Positions 1-23,943 of a stretch of DNA of 64,000 nucleotides are shown piece by piece. Source of the DNA: Metridium senile (taxonomy: Eukaryota > Cnidaria > Anthozoa > Actiniaria > Metridiidae); contig OX459108.1 in the NCBI GenBank assembly GCA_949775045.1, positions 11,305,572-11,369,571 on the forward strand. The letters are read 5' to 3'. Positions within the stretch are counted from its first letter, which is position 1. Each line of letters begins with the position of its first letter. Below the pieces are notes generated by a model that saw only the letters and a list, made by a program, of their open reading frames with translations, did no database searches and was not told the DNA's origin. The position numbers and the translations under genes were made by a program.

Positions 1-763
1 TATTTTTAAATGGCAGACGACGAAAAATCACCCTAGCGCTATGCGCATGCGTGGTATTGAGCGATAGCATGCCCACATCTAGTCTCCAATACAGTACACC
101 CGCTTACAATAGGCTATTTGAATTATATATTTATTTAATTTTATTTATTTTTATATTTTTTTAGCCGGTGTCACGGAACATTAAAAACAGCTGCGAAGCT
201 GAAGGAGACTAACCAGTTATTCTCCCCTTCTATAGTGATCGACCAGAACTACAAATTTTAGGGAGATAACTTAATTGGCGAGCAATACTGCTTTGAACTG
301 TAGAATATAGCTTTTGATAACAATTAATTAATTTCCAATGCAGTTCTAGAGTAGGCGCTTATTCGGGGGGTGGGGGGGGGGGGGGGGGGGGGGTATTCGG
401 GCAAGTACGGTATATATTAATTTGTACAGTAATTAAGTTTTCCATCGAAGGTATCTTTTAACTAGCTCTTCACCAATTTTTTTTCAATGTTATAATATAT
501 ATGGACTTGAAATAACTGGTTAATAAATTTATCCGGCGTAGTAATTTAGCCGGCAGCTATATTTCTAATGTTTTTGTAGCACTAGGAAGTATAGCAATGA
601 TGTAATAACGAGTAGGACAAACATTAAACTACATGATCGGTGATCCATGGAGTAGGACAAACATAAAACTGCATGATCAAAGATCTATGGCACGGAATTT
701 AACAATTAATTAGAAATTGAATGATCACGAATGTTTATAGAATATGTGATCATGCAGTGTCAG

Positions 764-942
764 TAGCCTACTCCGCAGGCAACTCTTTTCCTATTATTTC
801 CGTTTTGGGCTTCCTGTGTTAACTACATGGTAGGACGCGAGGAGACTGGAAGCTAATAAGAGGACTCCCGCCCGTTGACACAGGAAGCCCAGAAATCCGA
901 AAAATCCGATAACTTGGAAAGGGATGCCTGCGGAGGAGGCTA
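764..942. mobile_element. MITE with 9-bp TSD (family A, copy 1)
   Basis: Ends are inverted: TAGCCTACTCCGCAGGCA on the left and TGCCTGCGGAGGAGGCTA on the right (one mismatch). A second inner inverted pair, gggcttcctgtgt (808-820) and acacaggaagccc (880-892), nests inside. The nine bases cagtgtcag occur directly on both sides (755-763 and 943-951), so the target duplication is 9 bp, as in Mutator-like elements. No transposase is encoded. A related copy lies at 62891-63078. Confidence 0.8.
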
Positions 943-1379
943 CAGTGTCAGCTGTATCAAGGACGCGTTCGTAGCCTTATCTGCTTTTCTTAATAGTTTA
1001 AAAAGGATTTCAACTGCTGAGATTGCTCAAACTAGTTTTGTTCCCGAACTCATTGTCCCCTTCTTGTTTTATACTAGTTACAAATATTAAGAATTACTTT
1101 TGGCCTTTGGTATCTGAAAACTCTTAATATCCTTGCTCCTAGGTCCTCTCAGCAGGACCTGGGAACGAGAATGCTTTTATCTGTATTAGTAATATTGATA
1201 ATGAGTCCCGCGAGCTCACCATATAATAAATTTTTACATGGCAGTGGCCGACTAGAAAACCCATGCTCCTTTGGCCACTGCACACAATTTCTAATTGTTG
1301 ACAATTTTAAGCATATTCTATTGCTATAATTATATATCTAAGTGTCGTGTGTAAGTTTTCTATTTTTGTAAATATCTAC

Positions 1380-1422
1380 ATGATTGTATATGTGTAAATA
1401 AAGAATTGAATTGAATTGAATT
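1380..1422 (+). repeat. LINE-like 3' tail
   Basis: An aataaagaattgaattgaa-type tail of short tandem units follows AT-rich non-coding sequence. This is the usual look of the 3' end of a 5'-truncated non-LTR retrotransposon. No coding part is recognisable here. Confidence 0.4.
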
Positions 1423-2224
1423 GATCAGAACTACGAATATTGGGGAACGTAATCGGCGAGCGGTGAAATATAATTACTTTGAACTGAAGAATATAGCTTT
1501 TGATAAAAATTTATTTCCAATCCTGTTCTAGAGTAACATTATAGCGTTAAAATGCTCCTTTGTATCGTCACGCAATACCCGGACAGCAATGGATTATTGG
1601 TACAATTCTAACACAAGTTATTCGTGTCTTTTAACATTCGCTCCGTTCTCCAATATTAAACATTTTATCAAATAAAATTAAAGTGTATCACAAACGCTCA
1701 TAATAAAAATTTGTTACTTATAAATTGCTGATATAAAAAAACAAGAAAAAATACCGATTGTGTTGCATCCAGAGTTTTAGCGTTTGCATTAGCTGCAACC
1801 AAACTTCGTTCCACGCAAGAACGACATTTAATCTAAAATAGATATGAAACTACCAATCTTGGAAAACATTTCCTTATTTCATGTTCAAGATATTTGAAGG
1901 TGGGCTTCCTGTGCTCGTTGTTACTCTTCCGTGACCATTATATATAATCACCTCCCTCTCCCCTCTCCCCTCCCCCATAAATATTTACCCAATTCTCCTG
2001 GGAATATCAATATTTATTCATTATAGAAACCAGGCGAGTGTTTGAATATACAAAGCCCTTAACAATGATTACTAGCCCATTTGCTCTCGCATTAGTTATG
2101 TTTACAAAGACTAAAAGATGACTGTCTGGCTTTAAAAGTCTGAAGCGAGCAACATAGCACATAAACTGCCGAGCAAGAGGTCCCAAATAGAGGTCCTTGT
2201 TGGTTGTGAAGGACACACTTCGAC

Positions 2225-16556
<14,332 letters not shown>

Positions 16557-16638
16557 GTTTGAACAAACGAATTCGAAAACTACGAACAAAAGACTGTTCG
16601 TAAGAGGACTGATAACACAGATAAAGTTTTTATTAATA

Positions 16639-16840
16639 GTCCCCTTCACATTTCCCTGCATGCGCCATCTTGAAAGGTAGCCGGGCCTTTGCATCGAAGC
16701 GAGACGAACGTTAAGCCTGCAGTGATAGAGACATGTTAACACCTTGCGGGACAATTATTCACGTGTCTTCAACGTTCGTCTCGCTTCAATGCAAAGGCCC
16801 GGCTACCTTTCAAGATGGCGCAGGGAACTGTGAAGGGGAC
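16639..16840. mobile_element. MITE family B (GTCCCC), copy 1, TA TSD
   Basis: Ends GTCCCCTTCACA and TGTGAAGGGGAC, flanked by TA. The arms share gcgccatcttgaaaggtagc and cgggcctttgcatcgaagcg, inverted at the other end. Other copies are at 25522-25705, 28696-28767 (one arm only), 58868-59075 and 63449-63659. Non-autonomous; Tc1/mariner-like judging by the TA. Confidence 0.88.
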
Positions 16841-17689
16841 TATTCTAAAACTACATACAAAAGATTGTTCGTAAGAGGATAACACAGATTATTTTTTTAT
16901 TAATTGAGGTAATCAGTTTTCAAGTTCCAAATTTATTTCAAAACTATGAAAAAAATATATCCCACAGATTTTTCGAAAGAGGATGACACATCAACATTTC
17001 GTTATGAAATTCATATCAATATCAACATATCTACAGTTGCACAATTTTTTATCGAATATTTTTTATGATATATAGATTTTTCACATACTTGATAATATAT
17101 GATAATATATGATAATATATTCGCAACAGAATTTCATAATATTTTTTTATATTTTTTATTTATTTGTACATTATCTTCTGATTATTTTGCAAAGAATAGA
17201 GTAGTGATATATTTTAAGCCATAAGCTTCGTCATTTTTTATTGGAAAGTATTTTTAACATTATTCTTTATTTCCAGACTAAAGAAATAGTTGTCTTTACT
17301 GTGATTGTTAAACCATATTAGTATATGCCAAATCAGTGGATAGCAAATTTCGCGCGATTTGGTTGGTTCCCGTAACTCGGAACATCCTTGGCTATTCACT
17401 GTTTTGGACACATGTCAACATGGAGTCTCGTTTAGCGAGAAGAAAAAATTTAAGCCACAAATGAAAATGTCATCCTACTGATTTGATATCAGTGACTTAA
17501 ACAACAATCCCTCCTCAGGGTCGGTGCCTAGTGGTCGACGCTTCACCTATATTCATTCCCCTTCGGGGGATAGTTGTTTATTACTCACACTGCTAAAATA
17601 TCCCCACATCAGTCCAAAAAAAAATTAATTATAAAATGAAATTTAATACAAACGATAGAAAAATAGTCCATAACTAATTTATATAACAA

Positions 17690-17912
17690 ATAAACAAACA
17701 CTGAAACAGGCACTGAAACAAACAACAAACACAAATAAACCAACTGCAAACAAACAAACGAACAATTAAACAAACAAATAACAAAGAAATAACAAACATG
17801 CAAACAAAGCAACCACAAACAAACATGCAAACAAACAAACAACAAAGGAACAAACAAACAAACAAACAAACAAACAAACAAACAAACAAACAAACAAACA
17901 AACAAACAAACT
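17690..17912. repeat. (CAAA)n microsatellite
   Basis: caaa-rich tract, pure from about 17855 to 17910. Cys-Leu-Phe-Val frames on the minus strand are artefacts. Confidence 0.9.
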
Positions 17913-18039
17913 AGCAATGAGAAAAAAAATACACAACAACAAAACAAAACCATTAACTGGAATAATATATGTGAAAAAGCCTCTCATTGTTATTTACGAC
18001 AGAAGCATGCCAGCGACAAAAGACGTACATAAATCCACT

Positions 18040-18500
18040 CACGTTTTTATGCCCTCGAGCAGCTAGTATCGTTTTTAATTTGGGGTCACGAGTTATTGTT
18101 ATCCATCATTTGTCAGATCTGACCCCGTGCGCATTTTGTTTTTGCAAATTTAAGCCCACTAGCTCAATACTCGTTCTGGAGTTTACATTGGAAAGTCACG
18201 AACTGATATTGTCGAGTACTCATCCATCATTTTGTTCTGGACCACACTCAATTTTTCTTTGCTATATCTGACACCTTTACTTGCGCAAATGTGCTTGCAA
18301 TTTTAATTATGCCCACTATAGCTGTATACTCGTTTGGAGTTCACAGTCATTGGGAGGTCACAAAATATTGCCATCCGTCATTTTTACTAGACCACGCACA
18401 ATTTTTCTCTGTCAGATATGATACTGTGCGCAAAGTTTTTGCGATTTTATGCCCACTAGCAATATACTCGTTTTGGAGTTCACATTGGAAAGATCTCTTT
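18040..18500. repeat. ~150-bp minisatellite, three copies
   Basis: The ordered words atgcccactag, atactcgttttggagttcac, attggaaag, ccatcattt and gaccacgcacaattttt recur three times with a period of about 150 bp and 10-20 percent divergence. Confidence 0.75.
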
Positions 18501-19154
18501 GTTTTTCACTGATGTAAACAGGGGTATCAACACTATCACAAATAGCGGACGACTGATAAAATTGTCGGTAAATAGGTTGAGGTCAAGTGTTTTTATGTTT
18601 GATTTTAAATATGCCGCTTTATGGCGCTTTTGCTTGAGAAACGCATTTTTTTAAATTGAAATTTTGCGTCTTTTTTAAAGAATGTTTCTTGGGATTGCCT
18701 GTTTGTAGCTAAGTTAGAAACCAAAAATTAATGCGGGAGGTCCTCTGAGAAAATTTTGGAATCGCATCTTTAAAAAAGGGTCCTACCAAAATATGATGGG
18801 GGTCTAAAAATCTGCTCTAGGTAAAAAAGTAAATAACATTGTCGTTGCGTGATTACTAACATATTTATACAAAGAAGTTATGCTCGATGTAGTCACCGAA
18901 AAGTCCGGATTGGTAGTAAATACGGACGAGCGGACTGGAAACCTCGGCTTTTTTTCAGAATCCGGAGTGAAAAGTAATGACTGCTCACAGTCTACTTTCG
19001 ATCCTCAGCTGAGCACGGAGAGCATATCATTGCGTAGGTTAAACTAGTAAATAAACGCCTTTCCAATGGAGACATTTCTTACATACTCTTCCGCCTGTTA
19101 AGAGGTCAAATTATTGAGATATTTCTTAATGTTTAATTAGAAAGAGTCGAGCAC

Positions 19155-19311
19155 ACCAAATCGAAATATGGCGTCCAATCTTAATAACATGTTGTTCCTG
19201 ACTAGCTAGCCTTGTGTTCAAATTGAAACACAATGGAGTTTTCACATGTATGCGAGGCAAGTTAGTCAACAACAATAGTTATTAAAATTGGACGCCATAC
19301 TTCGATTCGGT
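19155..19311. mobile_element. MITE family C, copy 1
   Basis: accaaatcgaaatatggcgt at the left is inverted at the right (acgccatacttcgattcggt). The middle contains tagccttgtg and gttttcacatgtatgcgagg. Relatives at 44806-44939 and 49987-50119 share the middle (gagttttcacatgtatgagg) and ends. Confidence 0.65.
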
Positions 19312-20462
19312 CTATAGGTGAGGTGATCACAGAAAAACTATTTCGGAAGTTTTCATCGGCGTGTCAAACTCACGTAATATTAATTACTATTTACTGACGG
19401 AAAATCAACTGCGTTTTTATTACTCTAGATCTCTTCATTAAAATGTCAATTTCGACAAATTATTGTTTATTATCTGAATTTATTTTAAAATCATTAACAT
19501 CACAATGGCCTACCCGTGTTTTGTTTACTCCAACATAGTATTTTCCATGTGGTTGTGCACGGTTTCCAAGGGGAAACTGCTAGAAGTGAGGTCAAATGTC
19601 GACAGCTTACGTGTAAGAGCGCAACGTTAATCGGTTAGAACTGTTATTAGTCTGACTGTTACATGCTAAGGCTATCCACAAACAAATCTGGTCAGAGAGG
19701 CAAAAAACGCCGGCCTATCCAAGTTACCGAAAGCTAAAGAAAGTCAAATACACAAACCGCAGTTGGCAAAGTTGCCAAATATCTTAATTAACGTATGTGC
19801 TGGTCCATGCTGAGGAGACATTGCTTTTGCGTTGAGGCTAGGCAAGTCAAGATTAATTTTAATTCCATCAAAAGAATTCGTAGCGTCATCTTCAAATGAA
19901 GGGAACTCACTGCAACAACTGTTGTTTATCAATTTTAGAAGGAACACTTTGAAAACAACATTTGAAATATTGCGTGCAGACAACAGAGAAAAAAAATACT
20001 GACAGGCCTTGGAACCAGGGAAAAAAATACTCCCGGTGTCGGATAATCGGGATTAAGCAAATTGTCTGGCTTGAAGACATTTAAAATTGACGAAATGTTT
20101 TCATGCAGATAAGGAAAAACAGGCGTTGGAACTGGTTCTACATGTTCTTGGAAACATCTTCGTATAGTACATCTCAGTTTTTGGGCTTCACTATTTCAAG
20201 TACTTTTGTTGACAGTGTAAAGAGATACACCTTTTTGCTCAGATTATCGCTCTCAGTATAATACCATAACACGTTCAGCAACAGAAAGTATTCCGTTTGG
20301 GCCTTTGAAGAGGTTACCACGCAAAGACCTACAGCGTTTGACTGAGAATATTTTAAACATTTTGACATTGTCTCGTCTAGATTTAAAAGGTTAGGGAAAC
20401 CTCCAAGGTTATTAGTTGTCCTACAAAGATAAATCGATTTTTGCTTTATTACATTTGCAACA

Positions 20463-21806
20463 ATGAACGAGTTTGCAAAAAGACAATCATTTTCAAAGAT
20501 AGCTCGAAGACATAGCGAGCTATTACGTGGCCCGGCGTTATTGAGCGCTATGCTACGCGAAGAACGTAAACTTGCGCAAAAAATCCAGGTATTGGATTCT
20601 GACAAGAGGCACTCTATCTCTCACATGGAGAGCGAGATAGACTTTTTCCGTAAAAAGACTGCACAACAAGCTGATACTTCAAGCGATGATTGTAACATGT
20701 CTGTTATTTCTGAGGCAGGCAGTGAAGTGTCGGACTTAGAAGAAGAGGAAATCGTCGAGGAACCCGGAAAACAATTTAGGAATTTATGTGAAGATGGTAA
20801 GAGCATTTCCGCCGGGAAGCAGGTCCTGCGTGGAACACCGCTACTACGAAATCCAAAGAGAGCATTTCTAAAAACCCAAGAAAATGTTGAGCATGTACAA
20901 AATAGGCTAGCAACAAGACCTCACAATGGTTTGAGCTATCATCATTATCATCCATTTCGATCTTATAAAGAACATCAAAATGAACAACCTCCAACCGCCA
21001 AACATGGACTAATGTCACAACAGCGGCGTTTCCATGGTAATGCTTTTAGAATAACAAAAGAGCAAGGAAATGAGCTGCAAAACACAGATATAATTGTGCA
21101 TCCAGAAGAAAGACATCACTACGTTTCCAAGACAACGCTTAAAACCCACAGAGAACAGTTAAATGAAATACAAAAGACGCATAGTACAAACACACATAGT
21201 ACAAGACTTCATAAAGAACACCAAAATGAACTTCAAAATGCAGGCCATATTTCTCACCGTCAAGAAAATCCCCATTCGCATCAACCCCATATACCAAAGT
21301 ACACTGCAATTAATCAATCCATTGAAAAGGGTCATGGACATAGCCCGAGACGTTTACACAATGACGTTCACAAATGTCACAACAACCAAACATCTGCACA
21401 CGAAGTGAATATGATACACGTAAGAAAAGACCATAGCAGTGCAATTAATATTGGTATTGACGCAAATGAATTGGCAAAAATGAATTGTGACTCGCCAATT
21501 TTATTTCGTACATCATTTGCCAGAGTTTCAACACCTACCGCCCATGGAACTTACGCAGACTCAAAAATCTCCCCGCGTGTTCAACATAAAAGTTTGGGGA
21601 AAATGGGATTTTGTTCTGATAGAAATAGATTTGAAAATCCTAGGGTTAATTTGTATTTAAATCCAATGCTTTTTCATCCTCGTTTCAATACTTTTGAAGG
21701 TGTTTCTGAGGATGATCATAACAGTTTTCAAGCTTTGAAGAAATGTCGATATTTACGTATCCCTAAAAGAAATTTAGTGCCAGAGATGGAGAATGCAGTT
21801 GATTAA
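20463..21806 (+). CDS. Hypothetical protein, 447 aa, intronless
   Basis: One uninterrupted frame of 447 codons in AT-rich DNA, from ATG in context acaatgaac to TAA. Residues 1-65 are charged and helical (KIARRHSELLRG, LREERKLAQKIQ) and could form a short coiled coil. Residues ~75-105 form an acidic Ser/Glu patch (SDLEEEEIVEEPGKQF). Residues ~140-330 are rich in His, Asn, Gln and Thr, with loosely repeated KEHQNE(L/Q)Q-like words (about four: KEHQNEQP, KEQGNELQ, REQLNEIQ, KEHQNELQ). The C-terminal ~100 residues are more ordered, with an Arg/Lys patch (KKCRYLRIPKRN). No signal peptide, membrane segment or known domain is recognised. The degenerate repeats suggest a disordered protein. Upstream 5' sequence shows no obvious in-frame exon. 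Confidence 0.7.
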   Translation: MNEFAKRQSFSKIARRHSELLRGPALLSAMLREERKLAQKIQVLDSDKRHSISHMESEIDFFRKKTAQQADTSSDDCNMSVISEAGSEVSDLEEEEIVEEPGKQFRNLCEDGKSISAGKQVLRGTPLLRNPKRAFLKTQENVEHVQNRLATRPHNGLSYHHYHPFRSYKEHQNEQPPTAKHGLMSQQRRFHGNAFRITKEQGNELQNTDIIVHPEERHHYVSKTTLKTHREQLNEIQKTHSTNTHSTRLHKEHQNELQNAGHISHRQENPHSHQPHIPKYTAINQSIEKGHGHSPRRLHNDVHKCHNNQTSAHEVNMIHVRKDHSSAINIGIDANELAKMNCDSPILFRTSFARVSTPTAHGTYADSKISPRVQHKSLGKMGFCSDRNRFENPRVNLYLNPMLFHPRFNTFEGVSEDDHNSFQALKKCRYLRIPKRNLVPEMENAVD

Positions 21807-21867
21807 TGAAACCTTTTCTCAGTTGTACATAGGTTTAATTTAACTTTATCTGACTCTAAATTTAATT

Positions 21868-22190
21868 TTGGTTATGTTTGTTTGTGAGTTTGTTTGCTTT
21901 ATTGCTTTTGTAAATTCCTTGTATGTTTTGTTCGTCTGTATATTTTGTTTGTTTGTAAATGTTTTTGTCTGTATATTTTGTTTGTCTGTATATTTTGTTT
22001 GTTTGTATATTATGTTTGTATATTTTGTTTGTTTGTATATTTTGTTTGTTTGTATATTTTGTTTGTTTGTATACTTTGTTTGTTTGTATATTTTGTTTGT
22101 TTGTATATTTTGTTTGTTTGTATATTTTGTTTGTTTGTATATTTTGTTTGTTTGTATATTTTGTTTGTATATTTTGTTTGTTTCTAATTT
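21868..22190. repeat. 13-bp tandem repeat (TTTGTTTGTATAT)n
   Basis: About twenty copies of a 13-bp unit with a few 8-9-bp truncated units. It starts about 60 bp after the stop codon of the 447-residue gene, so it is probably in or next to its 3' UTR. Confidence 0.9.
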
Positions 22191-22619
22191 TTATTAATGT
22201 TTTTTTTGCTCTGTTTATTTGTTAATTGTTTGTTTGTTCGTCAGTTAGTTGGTGATACAGTGATTTGATAGTTGATATATGTCGTGTTTGTTGGCTGTTG
22301 GCATAGATTTTCATACTCAATAGGGTTAACACAAAACATATGCCTTATGACAGTTCAAATATATATATGTACATTTCGAATCCTAAGTGATAAAACAAAA
22401 CATGTACTAAACACGATATTTATTCAGATCATGTCATTATTACATAGAAAGTGTGCTTTATAAATATTTTAATATTAAATTTTTTATTATTATTATTATA
22501 TTATAATTCAATTAAACTTTTGGCAGGGTTTATTTATCTGCATTTCAGACAAATAATGTAATGACCTTTTATGCGGATAAATTTAAACGCCAAACCAAAT
22601 ACAGACGATTAATGTTACA

Positions 22620-23335
22620 GGAACAAGAACAATAACCACCACCAGCATCACAACAACAACAATCATGCATACCACCACCACCACCACCACCACAACAACA
22701 ACAACCACACCCATCACAACAACAACCATAACATAACCACCATCACCACCACCACCACCACCACCACCACCACCACCACCAAAACAACCACAACCACATC
22801 CACAACAACCACCATAACAATACAACAACCACCACCACCACCACCACCACAACAACAACCATACAACCACCACCACCACAACAACAACCATAACAATACA
22901 ACCACCACTACCAAAACAACAAAATAACAACAACCACCATCACAACAACCACCATCACAACAACCACCATCACAACAACCATAATCTTACCACCACCACC
23001 AACAACAACAACCATAACCATACCACCACCACCACCACAACAACAACAATCACCACCACCATCACAACAACAACCATGACATAACCACCACCACCATCAC
23101 CACAACAACAACCAAAACAACCACTACCACAACAACCACCATAACAATACAACCACCACCACCATAACCACAACCACAACAACAATCACCACCACAACAA
23201 CAACAACAACCACAACAACAACCACCACCACCACATTAACCACCACCATGAGTACCACGACGACGATGACAACAACTACGACAACATCAACACAACAAAA
23301 ACCACGCGTTAACAACAACAACAATTACAACAACA
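22620..23335. repeat. (ACC/AAC)n trinucleotide tract, ~700 bp
   Basis: Long purine/pyrimidine-biased tract of caacaaccaccacc words, with four ccatcacaacaa units near 22935-22980. Poly-Val/Gly frames on the minus strand are artefacts. Confidence 0.92.
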
Positions 23336-23943
23336 AATATGCCCTGAGTTGTTTGATCAAGCTAAGAGTCGACTTTGCTTGTGTACTATGCTTCATTAGT
23401 GACTAACAATCATTTATATAATAAACAGGTGATCACAGAAAATCACGCGCGTTGATTGGTTCGATAACTTCCGACATCTTTTTCGTAATCATATATGTAC
23501 AGCGTTTCTTGCGTTTTTATAGAAATTAGAAATAAATAGCTTTTCTTCAAAACTATCTTTTCATTTTTGAAACAATCACCTTTGTATTTATACTAAAACA
23601 ATTATTCTCCTCAGGCTCTTGAATATTAGCGAATTACTAACTCGACTTGTCTCGGTTATTATTTCCGCCATATTCTCCTCGCCTTCTGCGATTAATGATT
23701 GTTTATTGAAGCAATAAATTGCTAGCCAACTTGGGCTATAGCCTGCGTGGCATGCGTGTCTTTTGGAGGGAACAGGAAAAGGTTGTTTTGGAATAGCCAG
23801 ATCTTCTTTTTTGGCACTCGTCTTAGATTTCGCGCCGTCAAATGGGTAACACAGGTATCCCAAACAAACTTTTTCTCGTTTCCCTAAAAGAAACGTTTGC
23901 CACTCAAGCTAACATGGCTTCCGCGTCCTGGTTGGCAGGATTT

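Larger units (their letters stand above)
1..2224. other. 5' flanking region, repeats only
   Basis: No convincing gene is seen. The stretch holds a poly-G run (about 365-393), a 2-copy 40-bp tandem repeat (610-649 and 650-689), a MITE with 9-bp target duplications (764-942), a LINE-like 3' tail (about 1397-1422), and two diverged direct copies of one ~120-bp segment (about 232-352 and 1422-1536) that bracket the last two. The 71-residue open frame at 875-1090 runs through the MITE and is not a gene. Confidence 0.6.
16557..20462. other. Intergenic, repeats
   Basis: Downstream of the ARM-like gene are diverged direct repeats around a MITE (16576-16637, 16847-16905 and about 16939-16990), a CAAA tract, a 3-copy minisatellite (18040-18500) and a MITE (19155-19311). 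Minus-strand open frames 19983-19744 (79 codons) and 20605-20174 (143 codons) look less random than most. The second is preceded by a ttgtag acceptor-like site at about 20424, but no joined gene model could be made. Confidence 0.5.
21807..23943. other. Intergenic, low-complexity repeats
   Basis: Between the 447-residue gene and the 3' end of the minus-strand receptor lie a 13-bp tandem repeat (21868-22185) and a long ACC/AAC tract (22620-23335). The remaining ~600 bp (23340-23943) shows no gene. It includes the receptor's 3' UTR; an AATAAA-type signal was not identified with confidence. Confidence 0.6.

Noticed and set aside
875..1090. 71-codon plus-strand frame
   Set aside because: It starts inside the MITE at 764-942 and crosses its right end and target duplication.
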